Assembly: GCF_964340395.1 (NCBI RefSeq)
Contig: NC_135550.1
Span: 17,818,484-17,882,483 of the forward strand
DNA: 64,000 nucleotides
Origin: Glandiceps talaboti
Taxonomy: Eukaryota > Hemichordata > Enteropneusta > Spengelidae
Reading direction: 5' to 3'
Positions 1 through 12,900 of this stretch are shown piece after piece. Position 1 is the stretch's first letter. Every line of letters begins with the position of its first letter. A model generated the notes under the pieces. That model did not search any database and was not told the origin of the DNA. It saw only the letters and a program-made list of their open reading frames with translations. The translations under genes and the position numbers were made by a program.

Positions 1-1744
1 TAGATTAGAGTTAGTAGTACAGAGCAGCCTGCAAAGAACCAGTAGTCATATTAAAAGATAAGGTGTACATTTGTGTTGCTAAAAAGGCTTCTTATTTTCC
101 TTATTATTATTATTAGTATCAAATACTATTGTTCACTTGAAAAAATGTGATGTCATTAAAGGGGAAACAATGGCGTTTTTTATATACTGGGTTCTGGAGA
201 GCCTATCTTATGATATTTCATCACTTACAATGCGCACATCCCATTTGGCTTCTACATCTGGAGGGTTCCTTTTCAGCATGACTAAGCTACCACCACCACC
301 ACCACCACCACCAGCTGTATTGTAATCCAGTTGGAGTGTTAATATAAACCCATGACGTTTTTTGCATCCACACATAACTTGCCTTCAAACTAGAATGTGG
401 TGTTATGATGTAAGCGTACTTTGCATATCACAAACGTGTTTCACTGAATTAAGTACCCAATTACAAGCGCTGGCCTGTCAATTTGATATGGATTACTAGT
501 GAAATGCGCCTATCAGCATCTTGTCTTGTTAGATGTTTACTAGATTACATCGATTCTAGCTGTTGAAAGACATCTTCAGTTAAAAGCCAAAGGATAACTA
601 TAGATCATTTCCTTGTGTACCTGTTTGAAAACAGGCGGGCTCTGCGATGATCACCTGATGAGATGGCCTAATACGAATAATTGAATAGGTTACTATTCTT
701 ACCGGATTAAAGAAGGGTTAATTTTCTGCAATGATCAGATAAAGGAAGCGTGCACAATCCGTCTCATTATATACATGATTACTATCTGTTACATACCTCA
801 TATGATTTCTGAATCAAAGGGGAACCAGCATATTCATCTTCGCCGTCTTTATCATTTACCATGCAAATCATTTCGAACAGACTTCGCCAAAATGTCTGTA
901 AGATATTATTTCATCAGCAAGACTTCATTTGCATATTATTGATTCATTTAGTAAATCTTATTCTACAAATAAGGAATGAATAACAAATTTCAAGAGGTAA
1001 CATGTAAATATGTATAATTAGTATGCATGGATACCTTCGAAACTAAAGATCTCGACGTAACCACATATAATGTGTATAGCAAACATAAATTCATTTGAAT
1101 TATCTGTTTACAAGGAAGGTGTGTATCACGTGCAGTAGTTTTTGACTTATTGTGTTCACTGACTGACTGACTGACTGATTGACTGACCACTGACGGATGG
1201 ACGGACGGAAGAGGTCCATTTCAAGTTGCCGGTACCGCAGGCTGTTCCCGCGGGAAACACACCTTTACCGCGGTAACAGCAGTACCGGGTTCAGCTGTCG
1301 GTAATGAGCTTGTATGCATACGGTAAACCGCCGTTACTGCGACCACTACATTATCTCCACAGTCTTGTGTGTGGCATTTCTTTTGATTATGCTGACAACA
1401 CCTAAATTCATTATTCTTGAGAGAAAAATAGATCGCAAACACGTCGCACACGATGCTATTCGGAGATGTTTTGCAGGTCCAAGTATTTGTCGCAGTTTTT
1501 TTTTTTCGAAATCAAAACCACCAATTATCCGAACTCAGACACTGAGATTGATGTTCGAAACTGACACAACTTAAACAGGTACCGACATGGACTCTCACGT
1601 CACAGTATCGATAAATGATTAAAATAATAATGCCCACTCGCCAAATCGTAAAATGCGAATAAAATCTGCAATTTGCAAGAAGATTTTGGACTCAATTAGT
1701 CAAACTTGCGAAGGACACTTGCGACACCAGAAAGTCTATAAGCA
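1..1744. other. Intergenic region with a CpG-richer patch, no gene recognised
   Basis: No ORF here resembles a known protein. A short CCA/proline-coding microsatellite lies near 288-313, and a GACT/GACG tandem tract at about 1156-1208. From about 1215 to 1345 the DNA is clearly richer in CpG and repeats short ACCG/CGGTAA words, unlike the AT-rich surroundings. It could be the promoter of the candidate gene starting at 1745. Nothing else is supported. Confidence 0.4.
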
Positions 1745-2023
1745 ATGGCGCGGCGTCTTCATCGATACGAAAATGAAGAATATTACACTGGAGGTAAGGA
1801 CATTTGATAAATCATTACCTGATTCATCAATTCTATCAAAGTGGTCGACATTCACCTGTTTCTTTTTCGACGCAAAATGTCAATTTTCGTATTCAAAACT
1901 ATTCATTTTGAAAGTTGTGCGTACGTACGTACGTTGTCGGTCAGAATCGGGAACTGCTAACAAGTGACCCGAGTTGTTCTTACGTTACGATCTTAGAATG
2001 AATCATTTGAAAATAATAAATAC

Positions 2024-2072
<49 letters not shown>

Positions 2073-2358
2073 GCAAAAGCTCAATGATGGGAAGCAAACG
2101 ATATGTCCGAGTTGCGTAGAATGTAATAATGTGGCGATCAGATCTGTTCACACATGTAGCCACGTCATGATTACTTCAAGGACGGTCAGAGATCATGTTA
2201 CGTTCTCCTTGCCATGTGCGCTTGCTTATGGTAAAAAAACAAAGAAAACTGCCCTTATAATAAAACGTGACTGCTTTATTTTAGGTTGTACATACTTCAG
2301 AAAGGATTGGCTGAAAAATCATGAGGCTACACAAGACCAAATCGAAGTAAAAAACTAA
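1745..2358 (+). CDS. Candidate tiny two-exon gene (unrecognised)
   Basis: This is a speculative model. An ATG at 1745 has G at -3 and G at +4 and opens a 16-codon frame (begins MARRLHRYENEEYYTG). It ends at a strong donor, GAG|GTAAGG, after 1793. A pyrimidine-rich acceptor ending TTTTAG at 2284 continues in phase (1+2) for TGT ACA TAC TTC and so on to TAA at 2356-2358. A polyadenylation signal AATAAA follows at 2574-2579, and the CpG-richer patch lies upstream. The product would be about 41 residues. I recognise no family. Another ATG at 1653 in a different frame stays open across the donor (104 codons), so the true frame is uncertain. The intron holds an (AT)n tract at about 2025-2067. It may equally be a chance assembly. 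Confidence 0.22.
2025..2067. repeat. (AT)n microsatellite
   Basis: Uninterrupted alternating AT of about 40 bases. Confidence 0.9.
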
Positions 2359-2369
2359 CTAATAACTAA

Positions 2370-2421
2370 CTATCAAACAAACAAACAAACAAACAAACAA
2401 ACAAACAAACAAACAAACAAA
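2370..2421. repeat. (AAAC)n microsatellite
   Basis: About 12 tandem copies of a CAAA unit, directly after the stop codon of the candidate gene at 1745-2358. Confidence 0.9.
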
Positions 2422-4498
2422 ATCATAACATTACTTTTCCTTGCGGAGGGTAGAAAGTGAAAAGACAAATGTTAAGAATACGGACAAAGTGGAAAAAAAT
2501 ATTAAAATTATTGCAAAAAAAAATCAAGGCTACCATATATTACAGCTTATCTGGTTCTGTGTAGTCTGGTTCTAATAAAGTTCTATTGAATTTTATTTAT
2601 CATGGCTGCCAGATAGGACCTACGTTCGCTGGCCTCCAGATATACCCTTAAGCATTCTTTATATGTTGAATAGCCAAGACATTCTAGTTGTCCATATGTA
2701 TTTGAAAAACTTATTTCTAATAAGAAGCAGGATAAATGCCACATAGACGAAACATGGGGCAGCCACATACATACTAACGTAAACGGCATCTCATGAAAAT
2801 GCAATCTTCATATATTTTCATATTTTTGTATATAATCATTATTCCAATGCCTAGCATGTCAATACAAAGTGGTATTATTACCATGTCTACAACAAAGGGC
2901 AAACAAAGAACTGTCTGAACTATATGCTTGCATTAGCTGAAAGACAATCACAATGCACCAGGTATAAAAAAATCACATTGAATTCATTGTATCCCGAAAT
3001 AAAGGGCATTTATCGCAAATACTTGCAAAACAATTGAACAGTTGAACCATTGCAATTTTATTGCCTTGCTAGGCTAACTGATGGAAAATTAAGATAAAAA
3101 CAGTTGTGTCAGTGCAGTAAAAAGACGAATAATAATAATAATAATAATAATAGTAAAGCTAAGGGCCTATTTATCTCACACGAAAGCAATGGATAGGCTA
3201 TTTAACTGTGCAAAGTTTGGTTTAGCCTAACATCTTTATGTGTACACATTTTAAAGTAACATCTTTATGCACACATTTTGGACTCTCCGTGTTAGCAGAA
3301 AGTAATACAAAATAAGTTAAATCTTATTTTAACTTAAGTATTTCTTTGAAGATGAAGCCTTCTTGAATAGTATAGCATATAGCGCTGCGTGTGTATTAAA
3401 CGCAGAAAGAGTTTTCTTATTTGCAACAAGAATGTGTACTTCCCTTCTTGCCTCTAACTGATAATTGTCAGATGTAATACCACATTTACAGGTATATTAT
3501 CCATGACACTGCAGTGGGTTATAAAAGAAAGCTATACGACATTGGATATTTTAGAATGAAGGCTTTCATGTTATTTGATATTAGTATAAAAGTGATGTTT
3601 TAACTTCGCTTACACTTTGCTGCATCCTTACGAATACGATTATCCATCGATTAATACTCGTCTAATAACAGCTGTTGCAAGAATGAAATTAATACCAAAC
3701 GTTTATGGATTCAAGTACGAATTAATCCTTTTGTAGTTTATATGGTAGGATGTACTGACTTACCTGCAACCCCAAGAGTCAACACTCAGATGTTCAGCAT
3801 CTGTAGCAATGTCCACCTAACGACAGCAAACAAATCAATGCACGTATGAGTGCGTTACGTCAAAAAACATATAATATCATATGTGGATGGACAGATTAGA
3901 ATTTCACTTGAACGTCGTTAGTCACGCACCTCCGTATTGGCTTGTCCCATCGTGAACAAATGCATTCTTCATATTGTTGTAATGTTGTTGTTTAGTATCT
4001 CAATACAAAGGGATAAAATTACCATGTACACTAGACAAGTTCGAACAAATCACCATCTGAGTTACGTCTAATATGTACTGCATTTGATGAAAGACGATCT
4101 GAATACACTAAGTAATGTCTTTGTAGAAGACATTTTTCCTAATGCAATATAATCGATGCCAGGTGTTTTAGGAGAAAAAAATATTTAAATTTGACAACAA
4201 AGTGTATTGGCAAGTATGATTCATTCTGTTGCGGAGGATTCTAGCACTGGGTTCTACGTTAATGTTAAAACCAAATATATTGTTATCGATTCCAAAAATG
4301 GTCTTCATTCATATTTATAATATTAGAAATGCGGAAAATCGCGAGAATAAAATTGACTTTTTGTTCTTTACCCTATGGTCACAGTTAATGTATTGAAATG
4401 AAATCCTCATTATGTGCCAATATTTTTATTTCTTTGTTAATCCATAGACCCAGTGGGTGGAGGGTCTATGGTTAATCTAATATAATTTAGTATGTGGT

Positions 4499-4755
4499 CA
4501 TAATAATAATAATAATAATCTTTATTTATACTAGATAGTTCTTTAAGCATATAAACACTTGTCTCCCGAGTGAGGGCCATCCCTCATGGGTACAGTGTTA
4601 CTTTAATGCAGGAGGAAACTGGAGTACCCGGGGGAAAACCTGCGTTGTTCGGTAGATCAAACTGAACGACACTCTTCTTACTTACAGCGTGGTAAATTTA
4701 ATCGAACCCTGAATGGGGTTCGAACCCCGACCACTCGGCCATCGACAACCCTTGG
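4499..4755 (-). mobile_element. tRNA-derived SINE, 5' region shortened
   Basis: Read on the minus strand, the element starts near 4755 with an A-box-like TGGCCGAGTGG (4741-4731) and a B-box-like GGGGTTCGAACCCC (4728-4715). A unique body follows and it ends in a TTATTA-type tail at about 4499-4520. The A and B boxes are only a few bases apart, against about 30 or more in a tRNA. The tRNA head has therefore lost its middle and is probably dead for Pol III. A related fragment lies at 19703-19826. Confidence 0.7.
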
Positions 4756-5527
4756 CTTTTAAGTTCATCTCACCGGTCATCTTGGCATTTAAGTTCTCTC
4801 TTGTGAGTCAAATACTTTGAACATTCAAGTGACTAATTTGTCTTTTAAGTTCTTAATTGTTTCTTTTTTTGTGTTATACTAAACATTCTCTAAGATAAAA
4901 TTGCTTAATATTGCATCCCTTGGTTGTAGGTGTATTGTTATCGCGTTTATTAGTTGAGATTCTTGATATAGGACTGCGAGTTGGTTGAGGACTGGCGGAT
5001 CCTGTTGTACGGGTAATCCAACTTTCGAGATATCTTATTCTCTGACACTACATCAATGTTAGCGAACGATTCACTTCATATTCACCGTAGCCTTTTTATG
5101 TCAATTTATTCCTGAAGAATGTCATGTTGATAATTAGTCAATTCTTCTGTGTTGCTACATGTTTGAATGTACCATGTTGTTTAGCCTTAAATAAAACCAT
5201 TCAAAGATTTAATTCGTTTTGATAAAATCCCTGTGTAAACATTAAAATGTATCAGTTGTTTTTGTATGAGATTTAAAATCAATTTTTAAAGTCATTGAGT
5301 CGTTAACCTGTGTAGATTCAAATATTTGTGACTTTTTTCTGAGATTACAGATTCACATTGTCTACCTTGGAAATGTGATTCATATACATACTCTCAATAA
5401 TGTTTTGCAACTTTGAAAGAATTTCCATGGGGCATTTGTTTTTGACTCATTTGTTCCAGCCTTTCGTGGATTGATAAGTTTAATTACTTTGGGTATCTAT
5501 TGTCGTCTGGTATTCTTTTGTAATAGT

Positions 5528-5626
5528 GAAGAGAAGAGAAGAAGGGTGGGGTGGGGTGGAGTGGAGAGAGGAGAAGAGGAGTGGGGTGGACAGGAGTGGA
5601 GTGGAGTGGAGGGGAGAGAAGAGAAG
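5528..5626. repeat. Purine-rich GGGGTGGA/GAGAA tract
   Basis: About 100 bases of almost pure purine on the plus strand, built from degenerate GTGGAG and GAAGAG words. The ORFs across it are low-complexity. Confidence 0.8.
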
Positions 5627-6712
5627 ATATACTTCAGTTCCGATAATTGTATTTTTATTTCCAATATCTTTATAAACATTTAATTTTGTATTTCCAATGT
5701 ACATAAGTCAACAACATGTAAGTAGTAAAAAAAATTCAACATACATATTTGTTTTCTATACTTTCTAAGTTATCTTTGTAATATTATAGGACTTTACTAC
5801 AAGTGATATTTGTACATGCACAATATAATTCCCTATGTTAGTTACTTTTAAAACTTGTTTTATGACCATCCCATTGTTAATTATCTGAAACTACCTCATC
5901 TACAATTCATATTTTTTACTTACATACAAACGGTGGTTTTTAGAGATGTTGATAAATACTTGCGCAATGAACTTCACGGGCTGGTAAAAAAACGGCTTGA
6001 TTGTTAGACTACGATGAATGATGAATTTTTACCCATGAACAAATTGGCAAAAACGCTGACAATAGAGAAAGAGAGCAACATAACAATGAAGCCCCTGTCA
6101 ACATTTAAAGCACACCTTAAACCCCAATATTTAGATACCACAATCTTAGTACTATATCATCAGTGGAGCCTTTAGGATCAAACAGAATCAGTTTATGTTT
6201 AGCACCAACTTTCTCGATAGCACTACCTGATAATGTTTTCCACACCTAAACTTCAATCTTAATCTAACATTGACATTTAACAGTCATCCTGGTGTCACTT
6301 TTAATAAAAAGGTTTTCCAGGGACACACCTAACAGCCCAACCACTAAATGTCAGTCTGGGAGTATCTGTCATTTTGTGTAGGCCAAAGAATATTTCACAT
6401 TGCCTCCACCAACAGTTGAGCTTGTAGTGACATGTATCTGCTGTTCCTAAGGATTGCTACAATTTGGTAAATTCAAACATTGCAGTCAGATTGGTGTGCT
6501 AACACTTTTTTTGCTTTCAAAGTCAATTGCATATATTTTATTTAGTTTCTTCTATTTACAGTTGAGTAAATTTCTAGTATCCTATTTGTCCTTTACATGA
6601 ATAAATAAATACTAGTATACTTGATAATGATGATATTACTATGCATGCTACAGTTTGTGAGCCGTGTATGTAGGGCTAGCTGACTTCACTCTCATCAAAG
6701 AACACAGTTCTA

Positions 6713-6935
6713 TTCTGTCTGTTGTATATTTGGCAACGACACCCACACATTATGAGATGATCCTATTGTTTCTACTGTATATTTGGCAACCACCCCACAC
6801 ACATTATGGGATGATCCTATTGTTTCTACTGTATATTTGGCAACCACCCCACACACATTATGGAATGATCCTATTGTTTTCTATTGTATATTTGGCAACC
6901 ACCCCCACAAATGTTGGGATGGTCCTTTTGTTTCT
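6713..6935. repeat. 54-bp tandem repeat, about 4 copies
   Basis: The phrase GTATATTTGGCAAC recurs at about 6724, 6777, 6831 and 6886, a period of 53-55 bases. The spacing is often compatible with an open frame, which gives an apparent repetitive ORF that I do not consider a gene. Confidence 0.85.
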
Positions 6936-6984
6936 CTTGACAGACATACAATTTAGGCTGTTCTAAAAAAACAAGTAACTCTTC

Positions 6985-9900
6985 TCAGAAAAGACTGAAA
7001 ATACTTTTATTAGAAGTCACACTCTGACTTCTGTCCAGTCGAGGTCTCTTACTGTTGGGTACATTTTGTGAGGAACCAGTCACACTGATGGACCTGCGAA
7101 CCTGTGATAAGAAAAATATTAATAGTATTAGTATAAATACAATAGTATCATATAAAATATGTATAATATAATGTATGTACCATTTGTTTACTAGGATATT
7201 ATATACCAGGAATATATCACTCTATTGCAAACCTCCCATATACTCCAAAATAAGCATACTAATCATGCCTTAAATGTAAAAAAATAAATAAATAAATAAT
7301 TGCTGGTTTACTAGTTTACTGTGTCCCTTTCAGGTTTTACTTGAGATAGCTTAAATATATCATTATGCTTGCTTCAACACTGACCAGTCATGTATAAGTC
7401 TGTAACATGCATGATTTGTACATAGGTATATTATACCATGCATGAACAACATGGTCGGAATACAAACCTGGGGTTTCTTGTTAAAATTCTCCTTTGGAGG
7501 AGTAACTGATTTAAAGACAAAGTTTCTGGAATTCTTTGGACCATTAGGGTTAGCTACAGGCTTGGTTAGAGCAGCTATTTTAGCCAAGTCTTCTTTGCTG
7601 CGACATAAAAAGGACCCTCGTCTAAACTACAAAGACAAAAAAAACATATATGAAATGTAAATACACAATGATGGAAAACAACCCAGTATACATGTATGTC
7701 TGATTTGATTGACATGCAAAGCATGCTATATAATTTCACCAAAAATAGTGTAAGTATTTATTGATGTGAAAGGAGTTTTCTGATGAAGATAATAGCAATT
7801 AATTTATGGCCACAGGTGCATGCTACTACATACACAAACCAGATGTAAGCTGAATGCTACTTCTGTCAGGATTATTGTCACGATATCCTTTCTTACCATC
7901 AACATATTTACAAGATGCTTGCTTTGAAATGCCAGGTATGTCTTATGACTTCAAAATAGTGTCAGTATTTACTGGTGTGAGAGGAGTTTTGTGATTGGTC
8001 AGCCAGCAAGGTGCAAGGTGATAGCAATTTAATTTTATTTATGGACATAGGGGGCATGCTACATACATGAAAAAACCAGGGCAATCATTTCAGGGCTGGG
8101 CTGTATTAGGCAGACACAGAATTAGAAGCCCTTGACAATTCACAATACCAAAGAATCTGTGACTGACACTCATTTAACTATTAAGAAATCAATCACAGAA
8201 TTTGTATATTGCTAACATGCAATAAAATTTACAAAAGTAATGCTCTGCAGTGCTAAATGACCATAAGTCAAAGTGAAGGTTAGACCAGCTATTGCAAATA
8301 GATGTGTCTTGATGTCCTTATATAGTTCAAGTGGTAGACTTAATCTAATAAAAAATGATTTGATATTCACCATAGTTTTGTGGAGTGGTTTGGGTGTACT
8401 CACTCCCTTTTCCTTGGTTGTTGGTTTCACTTGAGGTGCTGGTTGTGTTAATTCCTTTGGAGTTCCTGATAAATAAGAAACAGATTTTGTTTAACTTCTC
8501 AACAATAATGAAACAGAAGTATCTAGGATTCCAGAGTGTCTTTCAGTGGTCAAATTCTTCCAACCAAACAACGTATATATTTTCACTGCCCCAAAGTTGA
8601 ATCTTCCATGTAGTAGGAAAAAAATTATCTGCAGCAACCTTATCTAAGCCATGTAATAACTATGACCAAATCAAAATCATTGGGTTTTGATGCCAGAAAA
8701 GACAACTGTAACTGTGTATTTGCAAAGGCCAACAAGTGGGTAAAATCTACTTTCCTTTCCCAGTTACCCTACTAGCGTTCTCGTCACTTGTGGTACATAT
8801 ATGAACCTGCATCATTCCGATTCCCCTTTCTGTTACAGGTGTTCCCAAACATTAGCAAAAAAAAAAAAACACTAGCTAATAATAAATTCGTAAAAATTGT
8901 CATTGTATATGTTACCTTTTTCTTTCTTCTGTATATTTCTAATAATCTTGGTAAATTGGCTGTCTTCATTGATGTCGAGAAGTTCACCTTCTTTCTCCTA
9001 AGAATGAAATCAACAATGAATCATAGCAAACATACAATCTTAATCAATTCACTCTTTATTTTACACCTTTATGTAAAACAGGAAAGTTTGTATTCAGTTG
9101 TAACAAGAAAGCAAAAAAATTAGTCATTGAAATTTCTCATGCAGTCATTCACAAGCCACCTTTTACCCAACAAATCTAATTGATAATTGTATTTTTTTTT
9201 GCAAGAGAAACAGTAAGCTTTCTTCTGATTTCTGTAAATTAAAATATCTGACCCTCTATTTCATCATTGTTTTCTTGAGGCAGTGCTTTTTAGTTTTTTA
9301 TGGAAATAGAATAAAGTAAGACATTGACATTTGTAGATCTTCTATATTTTGGAGACTTTATGCCCCACATTACAAGTCCCACATGTGCATGATTTGAACA
9401 GTACATGTTATGGTATTAGTCTAGTCAAGGGGTTTACCCACTAGTTAATGATGAAATAATTAAATCATGAAGTGACAAGGTCCATGGCAGATGGATCAAA
9501 ATGTCACATTTATTTCTAACTTACCATTCCAAAATAGTTAAATTTTACTAGGGAACAGGGCCCAGACTACCTGTAAGCTATTTCCTGACTCTCCATTTAC
9601 CCACTGTTATATTTATTTTGGGTAAATAAACTGATTATTAATCTGATTATTATTATTAAAACTTTCCAATGTCAGGGATATATTGTAAAGTGTAACTTTA
9701 TCAGTAGAAATTTCACTTAACAGCTCTTATCCAGTAAGCAACCATATTGTAATCACTAGAATCAAACAGAATATATCATCTTATTTCTGACTTAATGTAT
9801 ACCTTCTGTTGTTGTTCCAACCACTGCTCTCTTTCATACCGTTCTCTTCTCCATTTCAGTTCCTGCTCTGTTTCATTATCACTGACTTCTTCATCAGAAT

Positions 9901-12900
9901 CAGCCCTGAACATATCCTTTTCAGATGTATTGTCATCTGGTAAAAAGAGTAATTAAACACATTAAAATAACAGAACGCCTAGACTGTCAACAGTCTTCTT
10001 GACTTTTTTGTAATTTATCTTTAATACTATTTTTGCTGCTGAAATTAATAGAATTAAAACATGGTGTGCATTGGAAATTCGATGAAGTCAAGATGACGTC
10101 GGATGATATTTTATGTGTTCCATTTGAATCCTCAGTGAATAGCGCTAGCAGCGAGCGTTCTGTATCATGTATAGAACAGAGAATGTGCACTTTACATCTG
10201 ATTCATAAGATTATATCGCATGTTATGGGTTATATATGTGTACATAATTAGTAAATAAATAAATAAATATTTCATCATGTTTTTTAGGAATATGACAAAA
10301 TATGATCTGAATACAGACTAAAGTGCACCATCATATGATTAATTTGACATTTATGGGCTATGGTACGCTTCATCAAAATATCAGAAAACATTTCTGAATA
10401 ATTTATGCATCCTTTCTTTTATATTAAACTGCAATGTTCATTTTTACATATTATAAGAGGCGAATGTCACATATTGAACAAAGTAATCTTTAACGCATTT
10501 AAGTAGGCTTATGAGCTGAAAATGAATGCCTTCCCCAATCTGGCTATTACAAACTCACCCATATTACTCCATCGAAATCTCCGCATTCTGCCTTTACCAT
10601 CACTCCATAAATCACCATCTTGTAGATACATTTCCTTATACAACCGTAATCTCCTAGCATCTTCATCCTCTACAGTTTTCCTACATTGAAAAAAATACAA
10701 TTTTGTTAAAAGTACATCCTAACTGTCTCAATATACAAACATTATAATCCATTCATAGAGTTGGCATCTTGAACTCATATGTGGCCAGACAAAAGCTTAT
10801 TTGCAAAACAGTGTTGCATCAGTCATTGTGTGGAAATGATGTAAAATTTGTCACTGTAGCATACACAAATGCAAGACATTTTGTTTGCATCAGTGCTGTA
10901 AGGTTGTATCTGCCTATACAATTGCATAGCAGATACGACCTCTCTACACTGAAGCGAGGATTTGTTGTAGACATCAGCTAACACTGAAAACTTTGAATGA
11001 TAAAGTGATAACCTTACATGTGTATTCTGTTGATTTGGTTCTTGAGTAGTTCCTCTGATGGTAATTCTTCATCAATGGCATCAGCTTCATACTCGTCATC
11101 TTCATCATCTTCATCTTCACTACCAACATCACTACCAGACAACTCTGCCTCGTCCTCTATAAAGTTACTCAGTCGACTGAATCAAATAAAAGTATAATTG
11201 TCAATCATTTATACATAAACAAATGTGTAAAATATGTCAGAATGTTAATAATCAATGTCAAGTAACAACATTTGTTTGTGAACCATTTTTGACTGTCAAA
11301 GTATAAAACTTTGTGCTCCACAGTCTCAATGTGATGCAGGTCAACTTTCCATTGCTAGGTCTTTGGTAATCATGTTAGAGTTACTCCATGATGAAACTAC
11401 TTTATTATGTCTGAAGCCTGGTTTGTGTTCACCTTTACTGCAGAAAGACAAACAGACAAGAACATAGCATACCCCTTTGGATCTAGTATATCAGTCTGTA
11501 CTCATAATTCAGATTTATCTTCAGGATCATTGGTACATTATTCTGTAGTTACAATACTTATTCCAACTTTTTCAAACTTACAAGTTATATTATCAGTATG
11601 TTCACAGCCAGAGAATAAAGTTCTAGCAATCTCAGTATAAATCTTACTCTTTGACTTTAGCTTGGCCTAGTCCAACACTAATCTCTTCATCCAACTCATC
11701 TTCTAAATCTCCTTCCATCCCATCATCATCCTCTTCATGAACATCTTCCTTGTCTACATCATCATCACCATCATCTTCTTCATCACTAAATGTCATTGGT
11801 CTTGCTACTTTTTTCTCTCTCTTCTTTGTGATGTCATCATCATCATCATCATCATTGTCGTCTATGTCTGACAAGATGTGAAATGACACATCACTGTCAT
11901 TGCCCTTGTCTTCTTCAATGTCTGACTTGTCTTTTCTTTGGGAGCTGAAATCATTCAATTGGTCATTGTTAGTCCCCTTTCTGTTACCGGGGTTCCCCAA
12001 CCTTAGCTATAACACTAACAAGTTGCACTTTTATGATTATATTATGAAGTAATGTCCAACTTCAACACACTAAACTGATGAGTGACGAAGACTTCATATA
12101 TCATTCCTATATCCTTGCTTTATTTAAGTGAAAATGACTCAGTACTGTGGCTGCAAAGAATAATTCAAATTCAAGGCACAAATGGGAAGGACAATAGGGA
12201 ACTTGCAAACCCGCTATGTTGAATGCTGCATCATGGGAAATGAGATAATAAATACTAATCAAATAATATTGTAAACAATAATGTTACATTATTTGTAACC
12301 ACAAATAATCAATTCATAGTTACCCTGACAATTGTGGGAGGTTAATTTTATCAGTAGCTCTAGATTAGGTATTACGATAACCACAGATAATCCCATAGTC
12401 CTTTGCATCTGAGCATGCTCAGTCTGGATTGCAAGTCACATTAAATGAAACCTCCAACAACCATATGATCAACATAGGCCTGTATTCTTATATTTCTAAC
12501 ATCACATAGCACAATGGCTCTTTCATTTCATTTGGGTTTTAAGATAGGTTTGGGTACCGTACACAACATCTATAGTGGTTTCCACAACCTTGTCAAATTT
12601 GTACGTTACTATCTTTTGAGAAAGGTACAAATCTGCAAACTGGCCTACTGTCTACACTTTCATTGTATCTTAACACAGGCTGAGGGTCAATGAAATTTCA
12701 TAAATAACACAGAAATTTAAAACTGATTAATATACCCCAGTTTTTCTTTGCCACGACAATACACAGCTATGGCTTTAGTTCTCCAGTATATTAATTTTTC
12801 ATTCAGCTGAAAATATTTGTGGCATAAGGGTTTGTCAGGGCTTGTTTTCAACTCATAGTAACAAGGGTTAGATCTTATATGCATGTCACTATGGGGTGCC

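Larger units (their letters stand above)
2422..6984. other. Intergenic region downstream of CLSPN
   Basis: No conserved coding exon is visible on either strand. It holds an (AAT)n tract at 3128-3153, a tRNA-derived SINE at 4499-4755, a purine-rich G/A tract at about 5528-5626, and a 54-bp tandem repeat at 6713-6935. A TTTATT at 6537-6542 reads AATAAA on the minus strand and is a candidate polyadenylation signal for CLSPN. A sequence at about 4318-4476 resembles one at about 53230-54060. Confidence 0.5.

Noticed and set aside
6664-6966. 100-codon repetitive plus-strand ORF
   Set aside because: Created by the 54-bp tandem repeat; no start context or homology.
8404-8465. Shorter CLSPN exon 21 ending at an internal GTGAGT
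   Set aside because: It would break the frame with exon 22; the donor at 8370 keeps the frame and the conserved order.
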